From: Pegoplata infirma | Taxonomy: Eukaryota > Arthropoda > Insecta > Diptera > Anthomyiidae | Assembly: GCA_963921195.1 (NCBI GenBank) | Contig: OY992536.1 | Coordinates: 287,203,530 to 287,267,529, forward strand | Reading direction: 5' to 3' | DNA length: 64,000 nt | Part shown: positions 1 through 11,437 of the stretch, one piece after another | Numbering within the stretch: position 1 is the first letter of the stretch | How the letters are laid out: every line of letters begins with the position of its first letter | Position numbers and translations under genes: made by a program | Notes under the pieces: model-generated | The model's database searches: none | Told to the model about the DNA's origin: nothing | What the model saw: the letters and a program-made list of their open reading frames with translations, nothing else

Positions 1-1590
1 AAATGTCTTTTGATTTTGTTTATGATTTTTTGGCAGTATTAAGACTTTGATAATATTTTACTTTCTTAAAATCTAAAGACTCGGTGGGATGATATAAACA
101 CACCTTAAGTAGCATGTCAAACTTCTTGGCCATTTTATTGAGAGACGTGGGGTAGTTAAGAGCAGATTTTGTTGTTCGTAACATTGACGCCAGGGACTTT
201 ATCGAAGATTGTCAAATTGTGGTTGTGTGCCTGACATATATTGTTTAGATAAAGTTTACCATAAATACTTTTGGTTCACAGTGTATATATGTTTAATATG
301 TAGTATTCGATGTCTAAACCCAAATCAACACAACAAATTATGATAATCACTCACTTTTATACACTTTTGCGACTCGCATGGACGGTTGGATGTCATACAA
401 ATAAACCGTGGAATATGAATAGTGGTCATGTGTGCACGAAAGTTTAGCAAGTGTATGTGTGTGTATATGATTGAAAAGTTGGAAAAAGTTTGTTTGTGTG
501 TTAAAAGAACACTTGAATTATGTGTTCGATGCTGAGGATGATGATGATGACGACAACGACAAACGCACCGGAACTATCAATTGTTATTGAAGTATTCTAT
601 AAAACAATCAAATAACAAACATACTCACCAACATCATCCTCCTCTCATCGACATTATTTTCAATAGCAACAACCAGATTCTTTACTATGGTATACGAATT
701 TTCTACTACCATCAGTTTTTTTTTTCCTTTAGTATGTGAGTCTGAAAAACTTTCAAAGTTTAAGTAAAACCATTTACCAGCAGTTATAGTACGAGTTGAA
801 GCACTTGAAAAAAAAAGATTTCTGAAAAAAAAACAGAAATCTACATTTGAAATGTGACAATATAACAAATTCAATTATGTAAATTCATAAATGCAACATT
901 ATGGTATGAATGTGTTTAGTCTGTCCGAAACAAATGAATGAACGATTGACAATCAGTCGGTTGTTTCTTTTTTTCAACAACAGCAGCAACAAGAATTACA
1001 GTAACCAGGCAAATTGAAAGGGAAGTAAGCTTATTTTTAAGAATATTGGGGATTGAATAAAAGCTAAGATTAGGCTTTCAAAGTTAAACTCTGAAGATTA
1101 ATCTAGGATGTACTAGCTCCACATCTAAGGCTTTACACATGCAAGAACAGGTATCAGTAAATGTTGAAGAGGATAAGTAGTGTGCTCTTAAAGTCATTAG
1201 TTACAAAAAAACCCTCAGGAAGCTGAAAGATTGCGTATAGTTGAGTAAACTGAAGATATGTTAACAAGAAAAGTATAGGGGAAAAACGGAAGCTTCGAAT
1301 TACTCGTTATGAAATATATTCTTTAAAATTGGAGTAATAATTTAAATCGAAAGTTAAGCAGATGTCAGCATCCTGAATCCGATGACTCAAACTCTCATTA
1401 ACTGCACATAATTTTGAATGTATCCGGAGAAATTTCGTAACCTCAACTAAAATTTGCTTCTTAGTCAAACTTTTGTCGATCCCTGGTAATGGTCAAGAAG
1501 GTCAATGAAAACTACTTTAGAGATAAGGTTGGATGGATGTGCACCATTTGCCGAATTAATTTAGAGGCTAAGGCTCATTATGATTTCCTT
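1..1590. other. AT-rich non-coding DNA, no gene seen
   Basis: No open frame here has protein-like composition, and I recognise no element boundary. A short GAT/GAC trinucleotide run lies around 534-560 and a CAG/CAA run around 980-1000; both are typical of fly introns and intergenic DNA. Confidence 0.5.
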
Positions 1591-1599
1591 AATTATTAT

Positions 1600-1960
1600 T
1601 TTTCCCATTTCCCCTATGCTAAAAAGATATACTTCCCAAACCACCCGGTTTCCTAAGATATTCATTGAAAAATCTTGCCCCAAATGCTTAAGGCGACGCT
1701 TCATCAGACTCCGACATTCATACAACAAGTGCTTCATTGACTCTTCCTACACTTCTCAACCGCTCCTACAATAATCCATGTCAGAGATTCCCATACAAGC
1801 GGATATTTAGCCGACGATACAATGTCCTATCAGTACTCCCACCTATAGGCTAACCATCCGTTTTCCAAATGTAAGAAGACTTTTTGTCGTCTTAGAATTT
1901 GCCAGTGGCAATAGGGTTCGCGATATCCTACACATAGCTTGTAAAATCCTCCTATCTTTC
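1600..1960 (-). pseudogene. LINE C-terminal tail remnant (reverse strand)
   Basis: Read on the minus strand, this stretch gives, across frameshifts, SDMDYCRSG, then ESMKHLLYECRSLMKRRL. That is the CxxC...HxxxxC pattern (C, C, H, C) found after the RNase H domain at the end of R1/I/Jockey-group LINE second ORFs. Upstream on the same strand is TLYRRLNIRLYG, which resembles the segment that normally precedes this zinc-binding tail. Stops and frame changes make it a pseudogene. It lies head to head with another remnant of a similar tail that follows on the plus strand. The family is inferred from motif order only, so the exact LINE clade is uncertain. Confidence 0.55.
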
Positions 1961-2039
1961 CTCCTATTTTCTGATATATTATAAATTTCGTATATAACCT
2001 CTACAAGAGAAACAGAGACATCAGGTCCTACCTGGGGTA

Positions 2040-2950
2040 CAGGTTTGAACTCGAGAACAGGTTCATCCTGGAAGGCCGGTAAAGCCTGACATCTCGGTCA
2101 CCAACTCTGTGTTCTGTCGGACTTGGCAACGGGATTGTATACAGTCCCTTAGCCAAAGAAACTGATTTACAGGTTTCTTCGGAAGTGGAATGTGTTCGTA
2201 TACCTCTAAAAACTTGCAAGCAAAATGTTTTTTTTTTTTTTTTTTGCTTACAAGGGAAGTATCTCAACCCTTATGAACCGATTTGCCTGAAACTTAAAAT
2301 ATATATAAATGAGACGATTTTAAGGTTGGGGTGTCTCGGCTTTTCGGCCATATCAGTGTTTCAAAATTTCGTTGTCCCCTTATGAAACCATATGGACCTC
2401 CGGGAAAATTTCGATAACTCACGAACTAACAGGAATATCCTCTAGAGCAAAAATACGTGTCGACTTAAATTTAATAAAGATTATTTCGTATTCATATGGA
2501 CATTGTAGCTCTATGTCTTCATATAAATACCCCCCTAAATTTTCACATTTTCATGAAAAAAGTATTTAAAAAAGCCAAACTTTTACAAGGTTATGCCACC
2601 GTTGGATAGGCATTAAAAAAACCTTTCTTCTCATATGTAAACATCATATAGTTCCTTAGAAAGAAATGGCTGAAAAATCCAAAAAAACATGTTTTCGCCA
2701 TTTTTTGACCCATGTTTTGAACCCCTAAATCCCCGATATGGCCGATAAGCTGAGACACCCCAACCTTGGAATTGTCTCTTATATATATTTTATATATTTT
2801 ATATTTTATATATATTTTACGTTTCATGCAAATCGGTTCATAAGGGTTGAGATACTTCCCTTGTTAGTCACTAATCAAAGATTAGGTTGAGCTGTGAGAC
2901 CACGCGATAGATACACATAGCCTTAACTGCTCATTGTAACAGGTGAACTG
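2040..2950 (+). pseudogene. LINE C-terminal remnant split by a MITE
   Basis: This is the same segment that recurs near 8640-9080 and 56780-59230. It includes a VECVRIPL-like stretch, equivalent to the post-RNase H text EMCWYAYRSL and GMYWYASRNF in the other two copies, followed by an LxNQR-like stretch. The remnant is interrupted by a PIF-like MITE at 2251-2863. The text after the MITE (from 2867) aligns with what follows without interruption in the other copies. Numerous stops are present. It probably derives from the region after the RNase H domain of an insect LINE second ORF. It is a relic with no coding capacity. Confidence 0.5.
2251..2863. mobile_element. PIF/Harbinger-like MITE, 613 bp
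   Basis: The ends are inverted repeats: CAAGGGAAGTATCTCAACCC on the left, with its complement on the right, and the arms match over roughly 110 bases. The element is flanked by TTA at 2248-2250 and TTA at 2864-2866. A 3-bp TWA duplication is the hallmark of PIF/Harbinger transposition. It encodes no transposase. A related, much longer copy with a TAA duplication lies at 24671-27440. Positions near 2470 in this copy preserve the empty site of the 2.2-kb insertion carried by that second copy. Confidence 0.8.
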
Positions 2951-2984
2951 AAATCCCACTTATAAAGCATGCGAAATTTTTTGG

Positions 2985-4740
2985 AATTATTGTGGACAGT
3001 AAGTTATCATGAAACCAGAACACCGATATAACCATGTTATGCGTGCAAGAAAATGTTTGGCAAGACATGTAGGCGCCTTGGATCTATACTTCCATCGAAA
3101 GACCTCTTACCGAATTATAATCTGAAACAGAGTACTGTTAGTAAATTCCGAAAAGCCCAATGGCTAATGGGTCTGAGTATCACTGGAGCCTTAAGACTAT
3201 ATCTAAACTATACTGTATCTGCTGCCAGTTAATGTCATTGCTAAGAATAAGGCAATTAATGCATGCCTTAGACTCAATAAGTCAAATTGGCTCAGACACC
3301 GAAATTTAGGACCCAGTAGTATGAACAATTTGAATAATGTTGTCATTGACTACAAAGTGCCAAAACTACTTTTCGATCGGAAACTTAAAGTCGTCGAACT
3401 GGCGTTGCATTCCAAATCAAGCCTTAGCCTTTATCAGCTGGGTGCAGATGGCAAAGGAACTTTTGTTCATATTGAACCCCCAATTTTGCTGCGTGATAGT
3501 CGAGACACAGAAATGGCTAACAGGAAGTATATAGAGCTAACAGCAAAGACGATCAGTAGCAGATTGTGGTCCTGCGACAATCTGGAGAAAACTAACTATT
3601 TACTCTCACTTACCAGATGGAACTGCAGTACACTTCTGGAGTGATCACCGATTACCGATGCCAGCTGCAGAATGTGCGAAGAACCTAACACCAACTCTGA
3701 GCTTTGGCCAGAACCTGTCTACACCTCATCAATAACATGCATCAACATCGCTTAGGAATTTTGGGTTTCGCTATGGTACATCTGGTCAACAGATCGAGAA
3801 GAGATTGTCAGTGTATTGCCACAGCAAACAGGAAATGTAACTAGCAGAATTGAATAATCTGGCAGCGTTACGAACTCAGGAGAACTTGCAATCTAGTTTC
3901 TCTTAACAGGAGGAATGTCGTTTACTCACGGCAGTGGTTGCAGGACACTGTCTAGTTGCTTTTCATGTAGAAACGATCTCTGATTCTGACATTTTCATAA
4001 GATCTACGTCAACTTTAGCTGTAGGATGAATATCGATTACTCTGACCTTATCAACTTGAACGGTCACTCCAATATTCTTTCTTTAATAGGAATTAGGGAA
4101 AACTTGGATATACCGACGGATATGATAAATTCTGAGCTTCGCTTTGGATGGAAATTTTAGATCGTGATACCGAGTAGACTAGAGTTGGATGAAGGTGGCC
4201 CATATTGGGACATTAGAAGCCTTGACAGGTATACTGACGTATCAAAAAAAGTCCTCTGGAGCTGGTGCCTCATCGCGGATATCCGAAGCCATGGGTAGAT
4301 GGCCTTCAGTTTTTCAGGCTGAAATTCAGGCTATTATAATATGCGCCGAGCTTTTATAAAGGGTATGAAGGGAACTCATATTTCAATCTTGTCTAATAGC
4401 CAGGCAGGACTTCAAGCGCTGTCTTCTCGGGAGTTTAAATCTAAACTGACACTAGAGTGTTTGGAAAGGTGAAGTAGAAGGTAGGGCTGATATAATTTTT
4501 GTTGTGATTGTCAGCAAGAAGAGAGGCCTTAGATCACTGTTGCTACCCATTTAAGCAACCCCCCCCCCATTATGTCACAAAGCTTTGGCAATCTTGTGTA
4601 GATAATGAAAACTATTATTAAATCTTAAAAAATGCAATTTTTGTCCATAGATTCTAATCAGCATTTGTGGACTACACTACCTTAAATGGCGACAAGGTAA
4701 TCGCCATATATTCCGGTCTGGCCAAAAGATCTCTGCCCAA
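2985..4740 (+). pseudogene. Mosaic LINE remnant with reverse-transcriptase tail and RNase H
   Basis: Broken frames here read as pieces of a LINE second ORF. Around 3000-3320 there is a WTV...CKKMFGKT-like segment typical of the region after the reverse transcriptase. An uninterrupted stretch follows at 3321-3644. A CRMCEEPN zinc-tail motif is near 3660. An RNase H-like block lies near 4220-4560, with RYTDVSK, ISILSNSQAGLQALSS and LTLECLE; the aspartates and SQA text fit an RNase H fold. The order is not that of a single intact element, because a tail motif precedes the RNase H. Two or more fragments may therefore be joined. Stops and frameshifts show it is dead. Confidence 0.6.
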
Positions 4741-4751
4741 AATGTTTAGAT

Positions 4752-4871
4752 CAATGGTGCCCAAACACTTGTTAAAGATCAACGAAGACACACACACACC
4801 ATATGAACGACAACGAAACTAACAACAGAGAGCGTAAAAAACAAAAAAAATTCTCTTTTTGGGCACCGCTG
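4752..4871. mobile_element. Miniature hAT-type MITE, 120 bp
   Basis: The left end is CAATGGTGCCCAAA and the right end is the imperfect complement TTTGGGCACCGCTG. Both sides carry a perfect 8-bp direct repeat, GTTTAGAT (4744-4751 and 4872-4879). An 8-bp duplication with C(A/C)(G/A)(T/C)GGTG-like ends is characteristic of hAT transposons. The interior is too short to encode anything and holds a CA dinucleotide run. Confidence 0.8.
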
Positions 4872-4879
4872 GTTTAGAT

Positions 4880-6100
4880 AGTGCAGAGTGAAGACTTCCA
4901 AACACTCTTCGCTCTTAATTCAAACACTTTATTCAATGGGATCTGTGCTGTTACAAAAAATTTCCTTTTTTAGAGTGCCAAGTTTCAACGGCTTCATAAG
5001 TAATCCCAAATTAGTTTCCCCGATAAGTTGATAAGCGATTTTGCTTATATTACGTGCTAACATTTCACCAAATGACCGCAGCTCCAAAAGCTGATCCTTA
5101 GCATACCTTCTCTTTGATTTAAATTAAAGACTTAAAGAAGGTGGCTTGCCAGCAGTTAAGGGGTATGGAAACAAATTCGACAACCTTTTTTCTATATCGA
5201 TAAAAACTACAAAAAATCTAACATTTAATCTTATATTGTCAGTCGTCAGTCCATAGTTTAGCTACACAACAAAAAAAGTGTCTATATGGCCTTGCAAATA
5301 TTTTTACTGGTATTCACATAGACAAACTCAGACGCCGCCGCACCAGTGACAGTCTTACTGTGTAGCATACAATTCGGTTTCGCTTTTAGATATTCAGACA
5401 AAAGAATCTATTAAATTAAATATGTTACATATCCATTTGTTTAGCAGCGTACAAGTGCCATACGTGTGTGTATTCGTATCTATCAGTCTATGGCAAAATG
5501 TATCTGAATGTCGTTCTTTATGTGTAGTAACGAGATTTGTAAATTATTCAACACTCATTCATTATTATATCACAGAAAATGTACAGCGAGTATTGTATTC
5601 AATTGTATTCTTCATATGGTCGACATAGCGTACAACGTTGTATGTTCAATGTAGTGTAATTGTAAATAATTTTAATCTATGTAGATATTTTTGCAGTGTA
5701 ATTAAATGGAAAAAAAAAATTATAAAGGAATGTTATGACCGTAGTGACCATTTAGGTACAAAGTCTAAAAAAATTTATTAGATGAGGAATGATTTAATAT
5801 GAAAACTTTAAAAATTCTTTAATACGAGTTAAGATATTTAGTGTGAAGTCAAGACGGTTAGGCATCAAACAATATTGAAAGTTTTCTGAATGAAAACCGA
5901 CTTTACTTTCGCGATAAAATCGGAAAAAATAAAACCCTGATGTTTTCGCGTGCCCATCACTCTAAGAAACTTGATATTCAGGTTTCTCGGAGACTTTCGG
6001 ATCATTATGTTGTTTTCCAGGCCGAAGTTCACAAAATTCCTACTACAACAAAGATAATTATGGAGTCTCACTTTCATATTCTGTAAGTTTGTAATTGTAG
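4880..6100. other. Non-coding DNA, no gene seen
   Basis: No convincing coding frame. The block 5220-5710 has the mixed composition of an LTR or other old repeat, but I could not find matching ends, a primer-binding site or a second copy in the window, so I do not name it. Confidence 0.35.
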
Positions 6101-6111
6101 ACAGGATAGTT

Positions 6112-6172
6112 GGTTTCCTACTAGCCTATGAGTGCGAAGATCGTCGGTTCGATTTCCACCTTTTGCTGTTAC
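6112..6172 (+). other. tRNA-like relic
   Basis: Text resembling an A box (TAGTTGGTTTCC, 6109-6120) lies about 30 bases before a B-box/T-arm text, GGTTCGATTTCC (6146-6157). This is the arrangement of a tRNA pseudogene or the head of a tRNA-derived SINE. I cannot fold a full cloverleaf from it. Confidence 0.35.
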
Positions 6173-6754
6173 GCTACAAAGACGTGCTCAGAGGCACCCA
6201 GTTCTAGAATAACGTATGTTCCTCTTACTTCTATTAGAGCATTTGAACCTCGCCAAGTTGTGCGTGGTCTGCCAGTTTGTCCGCCAGATTGTTGAAGTGG
6301 GCTCCATCGAAGTGGTTGTTTGACCACGTTGTTGTAGTTTCATCGTAGTGTAAAACCCATTCGCTGCCACTTGCGCTTACGTAATTCAATTTCTATTGGT
6401 ACCTGTCTTGCATGTAGTAACAGGTCGGCATTCGAGCCCATCCGAAGCCAGAATATGCGTAAAATTCTTCTGAGACAGTAGTTAACAAAGGTTTGTAGGC
6501 GGTGGATAATGATATTTGTTACTTTCCGTACCACTGGGTTCTGTTCTTTCTTCATATATTTTTTTTTTAGATTTGATCAAGGACTTTATAGACCTTGAAT
6601 GTGAACCCTTTTTATTCTTTTGCGAATGACATCAGTCCGAATTTATACTCATGAGACAGCATATCGAGGGCGAATATTCAAAACTTGCTATCTACAGTGT
6701 TATAACATCGATATGGATACCTCTCTAAACCTGGACCTATCGAGAATCAGCTTA

Positions 6755-7230
6755 TGATGTCTTGAGATGGCGTACTCTAACACACAGGCGTATTCGGGGT
6801 GTAGAAGCGTCTAATTTATATTTTGGTATTACGAGTATTGATAAATTGGAAGCTCTTGATGTTCTGGGCATGAAAATACAGTGTGATGTCCGTTGGAATA
6901 AAGACATTTATGAAGTAGCGATGGAAGAAAACATTTTTAGGGTTCTTGAAACTTTGTAGAGATCAGATGGTGGGTAGTAACTCACACCATCTGATCTCTT
7001 AACAATTTATACCGTCCCAGAATGAAATATAAATCCCTTTTTTGGCCATGTGCTTCAATATCTTCATTGGAGCTATGATAGAATATCTAACTCCATCAAC
7101 TCCTTGGATGATCTTCGGAGTGTGGGTTGTGTGTCTTTTAATATTTCACGGGAAACGTTCTGCTAAGATATCTGGCCTCATCCCGGATAGATGTGTATTT
7201 GTTCGTAATATGTATCAATGTATCAGCGAT
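6755..7230 (+). pseudogene. CR1-type LINE fragment
   Basis: The translation matches the C-terminal third of the intact retrotransposon ORF at 30436-33363 in this window. Shared text includes LTHRR, then LDVLGMKIQCDVRWNK in one frame at 6762-6959, then VWVVCLLIFHGK...IPDR.VFVRN after 7100. Between these the coding text is shortened and rearranged by a small inverted repeat at 6959-6998. The fragment covers the region after the reverse transcriptase catalytic core and has lost the endonuclease and polymerase. It shows that the family has been active here at more than one time. Confidence 0.85.
6959..6998. repeat. 14-bp perfect inverted repeat inside a LINE fragment
   Basis: GAGATCAGATGGTG at 6959-6972 is exactly complementary to 6985-6998 with a 12-base loop. 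The right arm is ordinary LINE coding text, aligned to SSDLRT in the intact element. The left arm is therefore an inverted copy that replaced LINE sequence. Confidence 0.8.
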
Positions 7231-7639
7231 ATGTTTCTTACTTTGGATACAAAACGAGCAAGAATTAGTCTGTCATTCACAGGTTTCCAGTTAATTAGAT
7301 TTTTATTTGCATTTGTTGTTATCTTTATTTCCACTTCGGATGATGAATGTTATTAAAATAATTTCTTCAGTTAACAAATCAGTTTTTCATGCACATACCC
7401 AACAAGGAGAAATAGTTGTAATAAAGTGTTGTACGTATGTAATTCTCATTGAATAAAGTAAACTGTACAAATATAATATCATGGTTTGGTTACACAAAAG
7501 CGAGGCAGTTTTAACATTGATGTTCTTGCTACACTTCGGCCAAAAACCAATGTGTAGCTCGAGAATCCGACCCGTATCGACACGTGTCGTAGATGCACAA
7601 GTAGTTACGAAACGTTTTCTTGTAGTTTGTTTTATATTA

Positions 7640-8190
7640 ATACGTTTCATTGTTAAAACCCGATTTACCCGCTAGTGTTTCTCCTCGAGAACTGCTTAGA
7701 ACTAGTGTTTCTTTTTATTAGTTACCCGTTGTAACTAATTCGACTAAATCCGATTTGAACGACTGACCTGATATTGTTTTTTAATCGTAGTTAAAACCCG
7801 ACCCACCTGATATTTTTTCTTCCTGAAAGTTACTCGTAGTTGGAACCCTATCCGACTAAGCCCGATTTGACCCGACTCACCTGATACCGTTTCCTCTTAT
7901 GAGTTGCTAAGATTTATACTAACAGCAGTTAAAACCCAATTCGAATCCGATCCGAATAATTCCGATTTAGCCCGATTCACCTGATATGGTTTCCTCTCGT
8001 GAATAATTTAGTACGTAGTAAGAATCCGATCCAACTAAATCCAATTTTCCTTTCGTGAGTTATAATAATCGTGGTTAAACCCCAATTCGACTAAATGCAG
8101 CCGACACACCTGATACTGTGAGTTCCTAAGATTTATACCAACTGATTTAACACGATTCTCCTGATCTTGTTTCTCCTCGTGAGTCAGTTG
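7640..8190. repeat. Degenerate tandem repeat of about 90-110 bp
   Basis: The phrases AAACCCGA, CGACTAAATCCGATTT, CACCTGATA and CTCGTGAGTTA recur in the same order several times across the block. Units vary in length and have diverged, so this is an old minisatellite. No coding frame persists through it. Confidence 0.65.
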
Positions 8191-8639
8191 CACTTTTAAT
8201 ACTACGACAGATTTTGCGAATCTGAGTTCGAACGGACGGTATATATATTGAAGCTATCAGACAGAAGTTCTAAACGAAACCATAACTCAAAAGCAGACCT
8301 TTGACGACTCTGGATGGACTGATGACAGCGCCGGATAACAGAATTTCACGTTCAACTTGTTTATACTTGACATTCATATCCGAGCTGATGTTATCACTAT
8401 CCCTTGGCGTTCTAACGTTCCGGTGTCCTTTCATAATCCTTGTTCGATATGAAAAGGTTGGCAATGTTGTCGGTTTTCCATTTAGAGGCTGTTTGGCATT
8501 CAACTCGTTAGAAATTTGTTTTTCGGGAATGTGGTCTGCCACCCATCGTCCCCTAGATTTACCCACGTCCCACGACTCAACTTTGCTTCAACGGAATTTC
8601 ATAGAATTGCAAACAAGCTGAGCTTTCAAGACTGGGAAC

Positions 8640-9080
8640 AATCTTACAGGTTCCAAGGGAATTGGAATGTATTGGTATGCCTCTAGAAACTTCCATGCAA
8701 AATATATGGCTTTGTTCCTCTACAGAGACTAATCAGAGATGGGCATACGGATGTACGTGGAAAACTACACGATAGATTTGACCTTCTTTTAATCAAGAGA
8801 AGAGATTTCGACGGTAGTTGTTATCACCAAACACTGCCTGGAAAGCACGCTGAACGGTTAAATGTGCCAATGACTTTTGCCGGAGTTGCATGAATGAGGA
8901 GGAGTTGGAAACTATAGAGCACTTTATCTGCCATTGCCGGTCACTTTCTGGTCAGAGACTTGCTTCACAGGGATTAAGGGATCTGGACGATCTATCTGTT
9001 TTGTCAGATGTTGAAATTTAATATCATAGCAGTTTTGTAAGGTGCATCTCAAAGTTCTTAATGGCAGGGACTAGTAGGTA
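8640..9080 (+). pseudogene. LINE C-terminal remnant with CxxC...HxxxC tail
   Basis: The translation with frame shifts gives CRSCMNEEELETIEHFICHC, followed by RSLSGQRLASQGLRDLDDL and a YHSSFVRCISKFL-like end. This is the standard order for the end of an I/R1/Jockey-group LINE ORF2 (CxxC, HFxCxC, LGxxxDDL, then FIRxT). The upstream part matches the copies at 2040-2950 and 56780-59230. In-frame stops make it a relic. A 20-bp direct repeat of TAGGTAAAGGTAGTCC lies just downstream at about 9077-9116. Confidence 0.65.
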
Positions 9081-9369
9081 AAGGTAGTCCCGGGTAGGTA
9101 AAGGTAGTCCTGAGACGTATTTACAACCATTCAGGATACATGTTTGTAGCGCCTTCTTACTCTGGTTAGCCTTAAAGCGGATGCTTAAAAGCCATTACCC
9201 GGTGGTACTTGGTCTAAGACCGGAAGAAGTTAGCTGCTTGGAGTATTTGGCAGACTCTAAATAAAGTGTCTGGGGAATCAGCAGATGATGTTGCCTAAAA
9301 TTCAAACTCGGTATCCCAATTCTTCTCCTATTGTTTGTAGAAAACTTTTAATCAACATAAAGAAAGCTA

Positions 9370-9616
9370 CACAGAGAAAAATAAATTTCCAACTGAATTT
9401 TTCAGTTGCATCAACTCAAAATTCGGTTGCTGCTACGACATTTTGATGTGGCTAATGAATTTTATAGTTGTTTCAATTAAAAGACAGATGTAATAACAAA
9501 AATTTGTTCTAACTACCGATATTTAGTTGTTTCAACCTTAATTCAAATGCATCCACCGATTTTTTGTTGCAACGACTAAATTTCAGTTGGAAATTAGCAA
9601 ATTTGTTTTCTGTGTG
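9370..9616. mobile_element. Small CACAGA-ended MITE, 247 bp
   Basis: The left end CACAGAGAAAA is matched by the complementary right end TTTTCTGTGTG, with TA on both outer sides. Ends of the form CACAGAAAA with TA duplication recur at 47690-48240 and 60831-61953. The interior repeats CAACTGAA and CAGTTG motifs and has no coding capacity. Confidence 0.6.
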
Positions 9617-9739
9617 TATATAAAACTGAAGTGTTACAAATAAAACGCAAAATTATAATATTTTATTTAAATAACAAAAGGAAACCTTGCGCAAACTAAA
9701 TAAATATTGCTATAGCATCTATTAATGCATTGTATTGTT

Positions 9740-9870
9740 AAACTACATAAGATGATGCCAATGAGGATGATGATGATGATTACGATGACAACAATGACTA
9801 CGACAATAAGTTTGAGTGTTGTTGCTGGTGTTTTGTGTTGTTGCTGCTGTTGTATGGCATTTTGTCGTCG
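9740..9870. repeat. Trinucleotide microsatellites (ATG/ACR, then TTG/CTG)
   Basis: A run of ATGATGATG/ACGACAACA triplets is followed by TTGTTGCTG triplets. An open frame crosses it but is only a translation of the simple repeat. Confidence 0.75.
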
Positions 9871-9989
9871 ATTGAACTTAATTAAATTTGTAAGTGAATC
9901 TAAAGTGCGGGTTTTTTATTTTTCATTCCGCTCGCCTGCTCTACACAAAATTTTTATTGTCTGTTTGGATGTTGCATGGATGGCATGAA

Positions 9990-10583
9990 TGGAATGAAAA
10001 TTGAACGAACGAATATTTGCCACATGCTATATTAAATAAAATATATAAATAAGAAACCTCCTCTAGTATTTACAAAAAAAAAATAAAAAAAACTAAAAAC
10101 AGACAATAAAGGCAATTAATAGCGGTTTTTTGTCATTTCATTTGTGTATTTAAATAATACAAACCATAAAGAATCTGGTAACCACATGATAATGACGACA
10201 ACGACGATATCAACGACAATAATGAAGAAAAGATATCAACGCCCGCACTTTTTTTTTTATATGTCACAACAACATCTTTTTTAGAACTTTTTTTTTTGCA
10301 TTTAAATATACACAGAGAGAAATTGTGATCATGGATAGGTTGAAGTTCATGACACAAAAGTATCCGATTGTGTCAACTTTTGGCTTGGTGGTTTGATATA
10401 CAATTCCATAGATTTGATAGAAACTTTAAACTGAAAAATGTTTTTAATATCTTGATTTTTAGCTTCCACTTTCAAAATTTTATGAAAATCTAAATTTACA
10501 GTTTAACACAGTGCCTAATATGGGGATCACACCTGCTGTTTTTGAGTGTTTAAGGGCGACGTGTTTAAAAAAGTCTTTGTTCA
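9990..10583. other. AT-rich DNA, no gene seen
   Basis: Homopolymer A and T runs and a short ACACAGAGAGAAATTG stretch near 10311 that may be a solitary MITE end. Nothing else is recognisable. Confidence 0.35.
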
Positions 10584-10821
10584 CACAAAAAAAAAAATTT
10601 GCCGATGAACGAAATTCATAGTATTTATGAAAAAATTTATGAAAAGTTTTGAACTTTTTCATAATATTTAAAAAATTTTCATAGTATTTATGAATAATTC
10701 ATTATATGTGGAATTTAAGAAATATTTAACATTTTTTCATAAATACTATGATTCATAATTTTTTGTGTATTTGTTCTTAATACTATGAATTTCGTTCATT
10801 GGCAAATATTTTTTTTCTGTG
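10584..10821. mobile_element. Palindromic MITE of about 240 bp
   Basis: The left arm, containing TTTGCCGATGAACGAAATTC, is complementary to the right arm, containing GAATTTCGTTCATTGGCAAA. The arms continue inward with ATAGTATTTATGAA and its complement. The outer ends are CACAAAAAA and TTTTTTCTGTG. A clear target duplication was not found. Confidence 0.6.
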
Positions 10822-11437
10822 TTCTGTGTCAATAACGTTCATATTCTGTAACTGGTGTTTTGTTGAGCAACTTGTTTAAGGTCGTAAGTGTGAAATCCAC
10901 ATAAGCTACGTTACGAACATCACTAACTTTCTGTATATAAAATTATCACAACCACTACTATCCCAACTTGAATTTTGAAGTTTTCGTTGTCTATTTTAAA
11001 AATCCTACCTTATTTTTGAAGTTGTCACAAGTTGCGTTTTAAAACTGTTGTTTTTTTGTGTGTTTATTACGACTCAATTTTTTTTGCAAGTGTATGTTTA
11101 ATGTTTTCGGATTCTTGTAAAGTTGCTTTGTCTGTCCGTCTGTCCTTAATTTAAGTATTTTTTTTTAATTTTTCCGTCTACTATGACAATTTACATAATT
11201 TACATTAAAATGTTATATTTTTTGGTGTTATTTTCATTGTGTATGTAAGCAATCTGATAACAGTGAACTAATAGAGATGGCCGCGTGAAGGTAAACATTA
11301 TTTTTCTTTAACTTTAGCGATATATCGTTCTGGGGCCTTGATCGATTCTAAGGCGATCTTCCGATGTTCGTCTGCCTGACAGACAAATGACGTATCCTGT
11401 GCCAGTTATCAAAGGGGGCGAAACGAAGTATTTAGGA
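10822..11437. other. Non-coding DNA with fragments of mobile-element ends
   Basis: TAGAGATGGCCGCG at 11273 resembles the TAGAGATGGGCGCG end of the element at 55465. A GATCGATTCTAAGGCGATC stretch near 11340 resembles the middle of a mini-me element. I see no gene. Confidence 0.35.

Noticed and set aside
5220..5710. Solo LTR
   Set aside because: No terminal TG...CA pair, target duplication or second copy could be shown.
9725..9988. 87-codon frame with Met/Thr and Cys runs
   Set aside because: Produced by ATG/ACR and TTG/TGC microsatellites.
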